A program made the position numbers and the translations under genes. From Tepidanaerobacter acetatoxydans_A (lineage in GTDB: Bacteria; Bacillota; Thermosediminibacteria; Thermosediminibacterales; Tepidanaerobacteraceae): a stretch of 64,000 nt of DNA. Location of the stretch: contig JALHJR010000005.1 in assembly GCA_022840405.1 (NCBI GenBank), forward strand, positions 31,922 through 95,921. Direction: 5' to 3'. Positions 8,916 through 17,937 of the stretch are shown one piece after another (position 1 is the stretch's first letter; the number at the start of each line of letters is the position of its first letter). The notes beneath the pieces were generated by a model that saw only the letters and a list, made by a program, of their open reading frames with translations, was not told the origin of the DNA and did not search any database.

Positions 8916-11827
8916 TGGAATATACTCCTGAACAGAAAAAAGCCATTGAAACCGTAACGCAAAATCTGGTTGTAACAGCTGGAGCCGGAGCAGGCAAAAC
9001 CAAGGTACTTGTTGATCGAATTCTCTATATTTTAGAGCAAGGCCTTGCCGACATAGATGAAATTGTGGCCATTACATATACAAAAAAAGCAGCATTAGAA
9101 ATAAGAGAACGCCTTCGCAAAGAGATGATAAAACGGAAAGATGAAGGCGATTTTTCAAAAGGTCTGGAAAAATTAGGTATTGCATATATCGGCACAATAC
9201 ACAGTTTTTGCCTGCGGCTTCTTATGGAAAACCCCGTGGAGGCTGGTATTGATTCTGATGCTAAAGTCATAGAAGAATATAGGTCTAAGGCATGGATGAA
9301 AGAGAGTATCCGAGAGGCAATAATAGATAATCTTGAAAACAAATCTGTTTTTCAACTTACATCAGAATTAGGTTTTTCAAAACTGTCGAATGAGATTTAT
9401 GAGCTAATGAGTAAAATGCAAAATCAGGGTCTGCGTCCGACCGTTATAAATACAATGGCTGAAACTGAGGATGAAAAAGCTATTGCCCTGCTTATTGAAA
9501 AGACATATAAATTGTATAATTTAAAAAAAGAAGAGCAGTTCTTTTTGGATTATGAAGATATTTTACAAAAAACCTTGGACTTGCTTAAAGAAAATAAGGC
9601 AATACTTTGTGAATATCAGAGAAAATTTAGGTTTATTTTAATTGATGAATATCAGGATTTAAACTTTGTTCAAGATGAAATTTTGCGTCTGTTGGGCAAA
9701 AATACTAATATTTTTGTTGTGGGTGATAAAAAACAATCCATATATGGGTTTAGAGGAGCTAGAGTTGAACTTTTTGAAAAGCTGCGAAAGGACTTGGAAA
9801 GGCAAGGACAAGCTCTAACCTTAAAAGATAATTTTAGAAGTGATGATCGGATAATCGAACATGTAAATCAAAGCTTCGAAAATCTTATGGAGGGATATGA
9901 ACCTATTAAAGCAAATCGTCGCCACGGTGGTCAAAATAACATATGTTTTTTAACGATGGAAAGTCAAGGAACTATGAGTGAGCGAAGACAGAAGGAAGGC
10001 GAAATGATAGCAAAAAAGATTCTCGAGATGATTTCCGATGAATCTGTAAAGGTATTTGACAGAGAAACCCAAAAATATCGAAGACCTAGCTTCAGGGATT
10101 TTGCGGTACTTCTTAGAAGGAAGACCCATATAAAGCACTATGTAAATGCATTTAAAGCCCATAAAATACCGTTTTATGTGTCTGATACCGGAAGCATTAT
10201 GGAAGATTCCAGTGTAAAAAATATACTCTGTGCATTAAATACCGTGGCTTTTCGAGATAACATAAATTTATATGGAACACTTTCACACCTTTTTAAAATA
10301 AGTGATGAGGAACTAGCGGAGTATGTACTTATGCGGCAAGACCTGATATCAGGTCTTGAAGAAGATGCAAGCTATGACGATATTCCTGAAAGTCTTGCCG
10401 AAGCCTTTAAATTAATCCTAATGTGGTGTAAAATAAAAGATAGAGCAACACTTAGAGAATTGACTCAGAGGATTGCGGATGATACCATGCTTTTAGCTGC
10501 TGCAGCTCAAAATGACTTGCTTGAAGTCGAGAATGTGTTTAAGTTTTTGGATTTATGCAGGGATTATGATGAACAGGGTTATACTTTAAGAGAGTTTTTA
10601 GAAGAACTTTCGGATTTTGGCTGGGAGCAGCAGGAAGCCATAGATGTGTCCGAAGAGGAAGATGTAGTAAAATTCGTTACTATACATTCTTCCAAAGGCT
10701 TGGAGTTTCCCATAGTTATTCTGGCAGATAGCGGTCAGGAAATATCAGGTATTTTTACAGAAGTACTATTCGAACCCGAAATAGGTTTGGCACTGAAAAA
10801 AGACATAGACAAGTGGGAAATGCTGAAAAAATACTTAAATCAAAAGGAGATTGAAGAGGCTAAACGGTTGTTATATGTTGCACTTACTCGCGCACGAGAT
10901 TACCTCCTGATTTCAGGTGAGATGAAATCCGATAAAAAGGACAGCTTTTTAAAATGGCTGAACCCAGAAAGTATTACAGATTCTGTAGATGATGGAATTT
11001 CTATAGAAACAATTTGGGAGTTGTCGGATGTTGCTGTAAATACTGTAGATTTACAGGAAAATAAACCAAAACTTGGAAAAAAACAAATTTATTTAAATAA
11101 GCACATTAGTGTTCCAAGGAGTTTTTCAGTAACCTCAATAGGAGAGTTTGCAAGATGCCCCAGAAGATATTATTTAAGTAATCAGATAGGTATACCCGAG
11201 AGACTTTTTTATAAAGATTGCGGTGATTTATCAAGACTTTCGGCAAGAGAAAGGGGCACAATCGTCCATGAGTTGATAGAAAAAATCCATAAAGAAAATA
11301 TCAAAGTGAATAATAGAGAAGAAATTTTGGCTATTAACAGCTATCCCTTAAATTTTCAAGACAGAAGATTTATCGAAAGATGTCTACAAAATTACCTTGA
11401 AAGCGATTTGTACAATACGCCGGGTGTGGTTTATTCCGAAATGCCATTTACGTATTATTTAGGTGAGAGGCGCTATATAACGGGAAAGATTGATCACCTG
11501 ATACTTGAAGAAGATGGGGCAACGGTAGTAGACTTTAAGACCAATTCTATGATAGATTCAGATTTGATGAAAGCTTATCGCTTGCAGGTAATGGCTTATG
11601 CCTTGGCAGTATCTGAAATTTGTGGCATAATACCAAAGAAAGCTGTTATCGCATCACTATTTGAAGGAAAAATCGTGGAACTAGATATTTTACTATCTTC
11701 ATTAGAAAAATGTAAAGCACAAATTTGCAGTATCATAGACCGGATAGAAAACGATGATTTTAATGGAAAGACACAAATAAAAACTAATTGTGACACTTGT
11801 GCATATAAAGGGGTATTATGTGAATAA
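8915..11827 (+). CDS. AddA-like UvrD/RecB helicase-nuclease
   Basis: A 970-aa superfamily 1A helicase with a C-terminal nuclease. Motif I is TAGAGAGKT at about residues 21-29; LIDEYQDLN is Walker B, VGDKKQSIYGFRGA motif III, TIHSSKGLEFPIV motif V and RLLYVALTRARDYL motif VI. The nuclease core is GKIDHLILEE and VVDFKTN. Cys748 (CPRRYYL) with C959-x2-C962-x6-C969 forms an iron-sulfur staple pattern like that of AddB and Cas4, which is unusual for an AddA-type subunit. It is shorter than B. subtilis AddA (about 1230 aa). It overlaps the AddB-like gene by one base and should act with it in recombinational repair of DNA ends. Confidence 0.85.
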   Translation: MEYTPEQKKAIETVTQNLVVTAGAGAGKTKVLVDRILYILEQGLADIDEIVAITYTKKAALEIRERLRKEMIKRKDEGDFSKGLEKLGIAYIGTIHSFCLRLLMENPVEAGIDSDAKVIEEYRSKAWMKESIREAIIDNLENKSVFQLTSELGFSKLSNEIYELMSKMQNQGLRPTVINTMAETEDEKAIALLIEKTYKLYNLKKEEQFFLDYEDILQKTLDLLKENKAILCEYQRKFRFILIDEYQDLNFVQDEILRLLGKNTNIFVVGDKKQSIYGFRGARVELFEKLRKDLERQGQALTLKDNFRSDDRIIEHVNQSFENLMEGYEPIKANRRHGGQNNICFLTMESQGTMSERRQKEGEMIAKKILEMISDESVKVFDRETQKYRRPSFRDFAVLLRRKTHIKHYVNAFKAHKIPFYVSDTGSIMEDSSVKNILCALNTVAFRDNINLYGTLSHLFKISDEELAEYVLMRQDLISGLEEDASYDDIPESLAEAFKLILMWCKIKDRATLRELTQRIADDTMLLAAAAQNDLLEVENVFKFLDLCRDYDEQGYTLREFLEELSDFGWEQQEAIDVSEEEDVVKFVTIHSSKGLEFPIVILADSGQEISGIFTEVLFEPEIGLALKKDIDKWEMLKKYLNQKEIEEAKRLLYVALTRARDYLLISGEMKSDKKDSFLKWLNPESITDSVDDGISIETIWELSDVAVNTVDLQENKPKLGKKQIYLNKHISVPRSFSVTSIGEFARCPRRYYLSNQIGIPERLFYKDCGDLSRLSARERGTIVHELIEKIHKENIKVNNREEILAINSYPLNFQDRRFIERCLQNYLESDLYNTPGVVYSEMPFTYYLGERRYITGKIDHLILEEDGATVVDFKTNSMIDSDLMKAYRLQVMAYALAVSEICGIIPKKAVIASLFEGKIVELDILLSSLEKCKAQICSIIDRIENDDFNGKTQIKTNCDTCAYKGVLCE

Positions 11828-12028
11828 TTATGGGAAAGAGGGTGGTCTTAGAGGATAAGTAATGCTTTATTAAACAGAAGTTAAAGCTAAAACTCAAAAT
11901 AACATATCATCAGGTTATTATATTGTATAATAGAACAGTATTAAGTATTTTAATGTGTAATATAAAATATAGAGTAGCACATATTTAGATAACATGGATG
12001 TATTAGTACATCATTTATGATAAATGTG

Positions 12029-12057
12029 TTGTGTTTTAAAAAACCTTGTGTTATAAT
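12029..12057 (+). promoter_or_regulatory. Sigma-A type promoter for secG
   Basis: TTGTGT (12029-12034), 17 bases, then TATAAT (12052-12057), 34 bases before the secG start. The 263 bases between the AddA-like stop and secG otherwise show only AT-rich sequence with small palindromes. Confidence 0.6.
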
Positions 12058-12090
12058 CACTAATATTAGCTTATACGGGAGGTAGGCGGC

Positions 12091-12318
12091 ATGGAAATAT
12101 TCTTGACAATAGTTTATCTACTAATTTGTATTGGCCTTATTGCACTGGTTTTGTTGCAGTCGGGCAAGTCTGCTGGTATGGCCGGAAGTATTGCCGGCGG
12201 TGCTGAAAAGCTGTTTGGCAAGAAAAAAGGCATCGATGACAAGCTGGCCAAATACACAGAGATTCTGGCACTTGTATTTCTGGCTATGTCGATTGCAATG
12301 ATTGTTTTTTTGCGTTAG
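12091..12318 (+). CDS. secG: Preprotein translocase subunit SecG
   Basis: A 75-aa membrane protein with two hydrophobic segments (about residues 3-20 and 53-74) separated by a Gly/Lys-rich loop containing LLQSGKSAGMAGSIAGGAE, the SecG signature. It assists SecYE-SecA protein export. An ACGGGAGGT site precedes the ATG. The usual secG neighbour rnr is absent; a pyrophosphatase gene follows 47 bases later. Confidence 0.93.
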   Translation: MEIFLTIVYLLICIGLIALVLLQSGKSAGMAGSIAGGAEKLFGKKKGIDDKLAKYTEILALVFLAMSIAMIVFLR

Positions 12319-12365
12319 TATTTAAACACTTTCAATACTTTCAATAATCTGGAGGGAACTATCAA

Positions 12366-14369
12366 ATGGAAAACCTGGTGATATGGGCCCCTGTAATGGG
12401 GATTGTGGCTCTAGCTTTTGTCTTTATACTTGCCGCTAGGGTGACTAAAAACCCTGCAGGCAATGCTAAGATGCAGGAAATTTCCGGTGCCATTCATGAA
12501 GGAGCTATGGCATTTCTTTTCCGGGAGTACAGAATCTTGTCAGTTTTTGTAACTGTTATGTTTGTAGTAATAGGCTTTTTTATCAACTGGCCTACAGCTA
12601 TATGTTATATTACCGGCAGCATTGCATCGGTATTGGCCGGCTTCATAGGTATGAATATAGCTACAAAAGCAAATGTCAGGACTGCCAATGCTGCTCGCGA
12701 AAGCCAAAACAAGGCCCTCAGCATTGCCTTCTCAGGCGGTGCAGTTATGGGTATGTCGGTAGTTGGTCTGGGTCTTTTGGGCCTCGGAATTCTTTATTAT
12801 TTATTTGGAGATCCGTCGAATGTCAAGAGCTTTGATGTCATAAATGGGTTTGCCTTAGGTGCAAGCTCTATTGCCCTATTTGCTAGGGTGGGTGGAGGTA
12901 TATATACTAAAGCCGCCGATGTCGGTGCCGACTTGGTGGGTAAAGTAGAGGCGGGCATACCGGAGGATGACCCTAGGAATCCTGCCGTTATAGCTGATAA
13001 TGTAGGTGACAATGTAGGTGATGTGGCCGGTATGGGAGCTGACCTATTCGAGTCATATGTAGGCTCCATTGTTTCGGGTATGGCCATAGGAGCTGTGGCT
13101 GTGTCGACTGCTACAGGAGAAGCCTTCGGCATAAAGGGAATTATACTTCCTCTAATGCTTGCGGCAGCAGGTATTTTAAGCTCAATTATCGGTATATTTT
13201 CTGTTAATACTTCAAGTGGGACTGATCCACAAAAAGCTCTTACAAATGGGACTTTAATCAGTGCAGTTTTGTCAATAATTGCAACCTACTTTTTAAGCCA
13301 ATCCATATTGGGTGAGATAAATGCGTTTTTTGCCACTACCTCAGGTATAGTTGCCGGAAGTATTATCGGGATGGTGACCGAATATTATACATCAGCAGAT
13401 AAACCTCCGGTAAAAGGAATTGCAGAGTCTTCTCAAACGGGAGCGGCCACTAATATAATATCGGGACTTGCGGTGGGAATGAAAAGCACGGCATTGCCTA
13501 TATTGTTTATTTCGGCAGCCATTCTTATTTCATATAGATTTTCGGGATTGTATGGAATAGCACTGGCAGCTATAGGCATGCTTTCTACTACAGGTATGAC
13601 TGTTGCAGTTGATGCCTACGGGCCAATTGCAGATAATGCCGGCGGAATTGCAGAAATGGCTGAGCTTCCTCATGAAGTTCGTGAAATTACCGATAAACTT
13701 GATTCAGTAGGCAATACCACTGCTGCCATAGGAAAAGGATTTGCTATAGGTTCTGCAGCACTGACGGCGTTGGCATTGTTCTCTGCTTACACTACAGCAG
13801 CAGGTTTAAAGGAAGGTATTAATCTTTTGGAGGCCGATGTCATTGTAGGACTTTTAATAGGCGGCATGCTGCCATTTCTATTTTCCGCAATGACCATGGA
13901 AGCGGTGGGGAAAGCTGCCTTTGAAATGATAGAAGAAGTCAGGCGTCAGTTTAAAGAGATTCCCGGCATTATGGAAGAAAAGGCAAAACCTGATTATGCT
14001 AAGTGCGTGGATATCAGTACAGCAGCGGCACTAAAAGAAATGATAGTACCGGGAATGATGGCGGTTGTCGCACCACTTGCTGTAGGATTTCTGTTTGGAG
14101 CTGAGGCACTCGGAGGCCTCTTAGCAGGGTCCCTGGTGACAGGAGTAATGCTGGCTATTCAAATGTCCAACTCAGGCGGAGCTTGGGATAATGCCAAAAA
14201 GTATATTGAATCAGGGCATTTTGGCGGGAAGGGAACCCCCACGCATGCTGCTGCGGTTGTCGGAGACACTGTGGGCGATCCTTTCAAAGATACATCAGGA
14301 CCTTCTTTAAATATTTTAATAAAGTTAATGACCATTGTAGCCCTGGTGTTTGCACCGTTGTTTATATAA
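12366..14369 (+). CDS. hppA: K+-dependent membrane pyrophosphatase (H+ or Na+ pumping)
   Basis: A 667-aa integral membrane protein with about 16 hydrophobic helices that couples pyrophosphate hydrolysis to ion export. Conserved acidic motifs are DVGADLVGKVE, DNVGDNVGDVAGMGADLFES, DAYGPIADNAGGIAEM and GDTVGDPFKDTSGP. The motif GNTTAAIGKGF has Ala where potassium-independent enzymes have Lys, which by family knowledge indicates K+ dependence. Whether it pumps Na+ or H+ depends on the position of a membrane Glu I cannot settle by eye. The start is ATG 12366 behind GGAGGG. It conserves energy in anaerobes from biosynthetic pyrophosphate. Confidence 0.95.
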   Translation: MENLVIWAPVMGIVALAFVFILAARVTKNPAGNAKMQEISGAIHEGAMAFLFREYRILSVFVTVMFVVIGFFINWPTAICYITGSIASVLAGFIGMNIATKANVRTANAARESQNKALSIAFSGGAVMGMSVVGLGLLGLGILYYLFGDPSNVKSFDVINGFALGASSIALFARVGGGIYTKAADVGADLVGKVEAGIPEDDPRNPAVIADNVGDNVGDVAGMGADLFESYVGSIVSGMAIGAVAVSTATGEAFGIKGIILPLMLAAAGILSSIIGIFSVNTSSGTDPQKALTNGTLISAVLSIIATYFLSQSILGEINAFFATTSGIVAGSIIGMVTEYYTSADKPPVKGIAESSQTGAATNIISGLAVGMKSTALPILFISAAILISYRFSGLYGIALAAIGMLSTTGMTVAVDAYGPIADNAGGIAEMAELPHEVREITDKLDSVGNTTAAIGKGFAIGSAALTALALFSAYTTAAGLKEGINLLEADVIVGLLIGGMLPFLFSAMTMEAVGKAAFEMIEEVRRQFKEIPGIMEEKAKPDYAKCVDISTAAALKEMIVPGMMAVVAPLAVGFLFGAEALGGLLAGSLVTGVMLAIQMSNSGGAWDNAKKYIESGHFGGKGTPTHAAAVVGDTVGDPFKDTSGPSLNILIKLMTIVALVFAPLFI

Positions 14370-14443
14370 ATATTCGACAAATGGTTTCTGCTTTTAAAAA
14401 ATAGTGGTTTACAAAAAATTCGGAAACTCGAAATAATTATGGG

Positions 14444-14472
14444 TTGACAGACATAGTAACTTGATGTAAACT
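14444..14472 (+). promoter_or_regulatory. Promoter of the lysine-riboswitch leader
   Basis: TTGACA (14444-14449), 17 bases, TAAACT (14467-14472). A better -10 sequence TATAAT at 14478 is 28 bases from this -35 and so does not pair with it. Transcription would begin just before the riboswitch. Confidence 0.5.
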
Positions 14473-14504
14473 GAAAATATAATTTAATAAAGGCAAAGCC
14501 TCAC

Positions 14505-14705
14505 TTTTCACAAGTGGGGTAGAGGCGCAGCGCTTAACGATTCTTAATGAAGCTTGAGAGCAAAGCAATGACATTAAGGAGAAGGAAGTGTTGCCGAAGC
14601 AGATAATATTCTCTCATGTTATTTGCTGGGCCTGCAGTTAAGAGCTGTAGGACTGTCTCAATAAACAGCCCAGTTTATTGAGTTGAGCTATCTCAATTGG
14701 GAAAG
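14505..14705 (+). promoter_or_regulatory. Lysine riboswitch (L-box)
   Basis: Conserved L-box pieces appear in order: GGTAGAGGCGCAGC at 14518, AGGAGAAGGAAGTGTTGCCG near 14577-14596, GAAGCAGATAATA with its partner GTTATTTGCTGG, GCCTGCAGTTAAGAGCTGTAGGACTGTC, and the closing strand GAGCTATCTCAATTGGG. A terminator follows directly, so lysine binding is expected to stop transcription of the downstream ABC importer. Confidence 0.9.
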
Positions 14706-14733
14706 GGGAGGAATTTGGGAAAACGCGTATATT

Positions 14734-14762
14734 AAGACCCGAGTTCATCTCGGGTCTTTTTG
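14734..14762 (+). terminator. Riboswitch-controlled intrinsic terminator
   Basis: AAGACCCGAG-TTCAT-CTCGGGTCTTTTT: a 10-bp GC-rich stem followed by T5, located about 30 bases after the L-box and 70 bases before the binding-protein gene. It is the likely expression platform of the lysine riboswitch. Confidence 0.88.
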
Positions 14763-14765
14763 TAC

Positions 14766-14795
14766 TTGTCATCCTGAATGAAATGAAGGATCTTT
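14766..14795. repeat. Short copy of the dispersed GTCATCCTGA repeat
   Basis: TTGTCATCCTGAATGAAATG followed by AAGGATCTTT, matching the inner arm of the 4761-4920 element and the element at 63847. It lies between the riboswitch terminator and the next ribosome site. Confidence 0.6.
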
Positions 14796-14833
14796 TTTCC
14801 TTAATTTAAATTTTTAAAAGGAGTGTATTGTTT

Positions 14834-15688
14834 ATGAATAAGAAAGTACTATCAATAATGTCAATATTTTTATTAGTCATTATGTTGTCGGCAGGATGCG
14901 GATCAAGTAATAATTCTGGAAGTGTAAATTCACCGGAGGTGGGGGATACAACAGAAGGTAAAACATTTAAAGTAGGGCTTGAATGTGATTATCCGCCGTT
15001 TAACTGGACTCAACTTGATGATTCCAATGGTGCGGTGCCAATAGATGGCTGTGCTGAATATGCAGCTGGGTATGATGTGGAAATTGCAAAAAGAATCGCT
15101 GATGGCTTGGGAAGAGAACTGGTTATTGTTAAAACTGAGTGGTCTGGTCTTTTGCCCGCATTAACTTCCGGTAAAATTGATGCAATTATCGCAGGCATGT
15201 CACCTACGGCGGAGCGAAAAGAAAGCATAGATTTCTCGACAAATTACTACAAATCAGATTTAGTCATGGTTGTTAAAAAAGGAGGAAAGTATGAAAGAGC
15301 TACCTCTATCCAAGATTTTAAAGGTGCAAAAGTAACTGCTCAAATAGGCACCTTCCACTATACAGTGATTGACCAAATCGAAGGCGTGATAAAGGAACCG
15401 GCCATGGATGATTTCTCTGCAATGAGGGTTGCCCTTGAATCAGGAATGATCGACGGGTATATTTCGGAGAAGCCGGAAGCTGTCAGTGCGGAGGCTGCCA
15501 ATGAAAACTTTACATTTGTTGAATTTGACGATGGTTTTGTAACATCTGATGATGATACTGCCATTGCTGTGGGTCTTGTAAAGGGAAGTGAATTAATTGA
15601 GGAGATAAATAGAATATTGGCAGGCATTTCGGATGCGGAAAAAGAAGAACTCATGAATGAGGCTATCAAAAATCAGCCGAAAGAATAA
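14834..15688 (+). CDS. Lysine-type amino acid ABC transporter, substrate-binding lipoprotein
   Basis: A 284-aa periplasmic-binding-protein-fold lipoprotein (SBP family 3). A signal peptide ends in the lipobox LSAGC with Cys22 as lipid anchor, followed by a Ser/Asn linker. Family marks are LECDYPPFNW near the mature N-terminus, AGYDVEIAKRIADGLG, IDAIIAGMSPTAERKESIDF and AMRVALESGMIDGYI. ATG 14834 fits the AAAGGAG site better than the upstream TTG at 14828. The lysine riboswitch upstream makes lysine, or a close basic analogue, the probable ligand. It is followed by its permease and ATPase. Confidence 0.9.
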   Translation: MNKKVLSIMSIFLLVIMLSAGCGSSNNSGSVNSPEVGDTTEGKTFKVGLECDYPPFNWTQLDDSNGAVPIDGCAEYAAGYDVEIAKRIADGLGRELVIVKTEWSGLLPALTSGKIDAIIAGMSPTAERKESIDFSTNYYKSDLVMVVKKGGKYERATSIQDFKGAKVTAQIGTFHYTVIDQIEGVIKEPAMDDFSAMRVALESGMIDGYISEKPEAVSAEAANENFTFVEFDDGFVTSDDDTAIAVGLVKGSELIEEINRILAGISDAEKEELMNEAIKNQPKE

Positions 15689-15762
15689 TGTTTATATGTA
15701 AAAAGTCTTAGTTTAAGAAAACGAGAATCTAGACAGAGCGGTGTCAAAAGGAGGAAACTTAT

Positions 15763-16491
15763 ATGAGCTTTGAGCAGATAATCAGAATTGCCTTAAAATA
15801 TTGGCCTATGTTTCTGCGTGGAGCCGGTATGACACTTTTGATTTCCATAACGGGCACTATTATAGGATTTTTTATTGGTCTATTAGTTGGTGTTATACGC
15901 AGTCTGCCTATACCTGAATCAGGAGTAAAAAAACTAATTTTGAAATGCATCAATGCCTTCTTAAATGCTTATGTGGAAGTATTTCGCGGGACACCGATGA
16001 TTGTTCAAGCCACGGTAATCTATTACGGTTCTGCTCAGGCATTAGGTCTTGACATGGATAAATTGACAGCAGCTTTTTTGATTGTATCTATTAATACAGG
16101 TGCTTATATGGCTGAAATTGTTCGAGGTGGCATTGTTTCCATAGATAAAGGACAATTTGAGGCAGCTCATGCTGTAGGTATGAATCATATGCAAACTATG
16201 GTTAATGTGATATTACCGCAAGTAATTCGCAATATCTTGCCGGCAACAGGCAATGAGTTTGTAATAAATATTAAAGATACCTCAGTGCTTAACGTAATTT
16301 CTGTAACAGAATTATTCTTCCAAACAAAATCAATTGTTGGCAATAACTACAAGTATTTCGAAACTTTTTTTATTGCTTCTGTTATATATTTTGTTATGAC
16401 TTTTACAGTGACAAGAATATTACGTTATTTGGAAAGGAAAATAGACGGTCCGGAAAACTTTACAGTGATTGGCAATCCAATGCAAATATAA
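15763..16491 (+). CDS. Amino acid ABC transporter, permease (HisM/GlnP family)
   Basis: A 242-aa membrane protein with about five transmembrane helices. It carries the HisMQ/GlnP features GAGMTLLISITGTIIGF, VEVFRGTPMIVQ and the EAA loop around GQFEAAHAVGMNHMQTMVNV, which contacts the ATPase. NEFVINIKDTSVLNVISVTEL is also typical of polar amino acid permeases. A GGAGG site precedes ATG 15763. It is the only permease gene in the cluster, so it presumably works as a homodimer. Substrate lysine is inferred from the leader. Confidence 0.93.
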   Translation: MSFEQIIRIALKYWPMFLRGAGMTLLISITGTIIGFFIGLLVGVIRSLPIPESGVKKLILKCINAFLNAYVEVFRGTPMIVQATVIYYGSAQALGLDMDKLTAAFLIVSINTGAYMAEIVRGGIVSIDKGQFEAAHAVGMNHMQTMVNVILPQVIRNILPATGNEFVINIKDTSVLNVISVTELFFQTKSIVGNNYKYFETFFIASVIYFVMTFTVTRILRYLERKIDGPENFTVIGNPMQI

Positions 16492-16546
16492 CACCGAACC
16501 TTTAAATTGTCGGACTCGCCATTGCCGATGGTAGAGGAGGGGAATT

Positions 16547-17287
16547 ATGGAGAAGATAATCGAGGTACTACATTTAAGTAAAACTTTTGGAACTCATGAG
16601 GTATTAAAGGACATTAATTTTTCAGTAAATAAAGGAGAAGTTGTCTGCGTAATCGGTTCGTCCGGCTCAGGCAAGTCAACTCTCCTTCGCTGTATTAACC
16701 TTTTGGAAAAACCAAGTGGCGGCAAGATAATTTATAAAGGCAAGAATATGTTAGAAGGTAAGCATAATATATACGCATATCGCACTAAGTTAGGCATGGT
16801 ATTTCAACAATTTAATTTATTTAATAACCACAATGTTTTAAATAACTGTACGGTAGGGCAGATGAAAGTATTAAAACGCTCAAAGGAAGAAGCGGAGAAA
16901 GTTGCTATGAAATACTTGCAAGTTGTTGGAATGGAACAATACATCAATGCAAAACCGAAACAATTATCCGGCGGGCAAAAACAAAGGGTTGCAATTGCCA
17001 GAGCTCTCTCGATGGAACCGGATGTTATGCTGTTTGACGAACCTACATCATCCCTTGACCCCGAACTGGTGGAAGAAGTTCTTAAGGTCATGAAAAAACT
17101 TGCCCAAACCGGTTTAACCATGCTGATTGTGACTCACGAAATGGAATTTGCAAAGGAAGTAGCTGATCGCGTAGTATTTATGGATAAGGGCGTTATTGAA
17201 GAAGAAGGTAGCCCTGAGCAAATCTTTAATAACCCGATAAAAGAACGAACCAGAGAGTTCTTAAGACGAACCTTAAAACAGATGTAA
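16547..17287 (+). CDS. Amino acid ABC transporter, ATP-binding protein
   Basis: A 246-aa ABC ATPase of the GlnQ/HisP type. Walker A is GSSGSGKST, the Q loop MVFQQFNLF, the signature LSGGQKQRVAIARAL, Walker B VMLFDEPTSSLD, and the H loop VTHEMEFAKEVADR. It powers import with the permease 55 bases upstream. A GAGGAGGGG site precedes the ATG. It ends the lysine-regulated operon, followed by a terminator hairpin. Confidence 0.95.
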   Translation: MEKIIEVLHLSKTFGTHEVLKDINFSVNKGEVVCVIGSSGSGKSTLLRCINLLEKPSGGKIIYKGKNMLEGKHNIYAYRTKLGMVFQQFNLFNNHNVLNNCTVGQMKVLKRSKEEAEKVAMKYLQVVGMEQYINAKPKQLSGGQKQRVAIARALSMEPDVMLFDEPTSSLDPELVEEVLKVMKKLAQTGLTMLIVTHEMEFAKEVADRVVFMDKGVIEEEGSPEQIFNNPIKERTREFLRRTLKQM

Positions 17288-17345
17288 CAATTTGATGAAG
17301 CACGATGGGATATTTATATCCTTCGTATAATAACAGAAAAGTTTT

Positions 17346-17399
17346 AAAAAGACGGTTTCCAAAATTAAGCTATTTAAGCCATTGGAAACCATCTTTTAA
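17346..17399 (+). terminator. Terminator after the ABC transporter operon
   Basis: AAAAAGACGGTTTCCAA pairs with TTGGAAACCATCTTTT (one mismatch), with the right arm running into a T-rich end. The symmetric A/T flanks could let it work on both strands. Confidence 0.75.
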
Positions 17400-17937
17400 T
17401 TTAAAAATCACCGCATCCCGCTCTATTTGCCTTTCTATTTGAAATAGCCTAACTCAACTTTCCCGCCTATAAAATAGGCTTAAACCTTAAAAATTTATAT
17501 AGAAACGCACTTTAAAACAACAAAAAACCTCCATTAATGGTATAATTGAAGTGACTAGAACGCAATAAATAATACCAGCCACAAATTTTGCAAAGGATTT
17601 AGAATGCTAACTATGGGATGATATGATAAAAATATATTCATAACTGTTTTCTTTAGCTTGCTAAGTTCACCTAAGGATAAAAATGTGTTTTGTGAAACCA
17701 AGATGGCGGATAAAAGGGTCTTTGCCTACAAGTACAGGCACAACTGGCTAGGCTGGAAGCTCATGATGTAATGTAGTATTAACCATGTTTTGCAGTGCCA
17801 AGGATATTCCGGCTAAATTTGTAATCTTTAGCAGGTGGTTGATAATGCCCCAGACCGTAGTTTGAGCAATTGGTTTACTCTTCTATTACATATGAATTAC
17901 TTTTTAAGACTATTATATTAATATGAGGAGGATTACA
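17400..17937. other. Long gene-poor gap
   Basis: About 540 bases with no supported gene. Two small palindromes occur, CTATTTGAAATAG near 17434 and GCCTATAAAATAGGC near 17465, and a TATAAT at 17541 has no convincing -35. Short frames (for example 25 codons from the ATG near 17703) look like degraded coding sequence, but nothing is recognisable. It could be a remnant of a mobile element, but I cannot show this. Confidence 0.4.

Noticed and set aside
14478..14483. TATAAT as the -10 box for the lysine leader
   Set aside because: It is 28 bases from TTGACA at 14444, too far; TAAACT at 17 bases fits better.
17400..17937. Insertion-sequence remnant
   Set aside because: Short palindromes and broken frames are present, but there are no terminal inverted repeats, no target duplication and no recognisable transposase motif.
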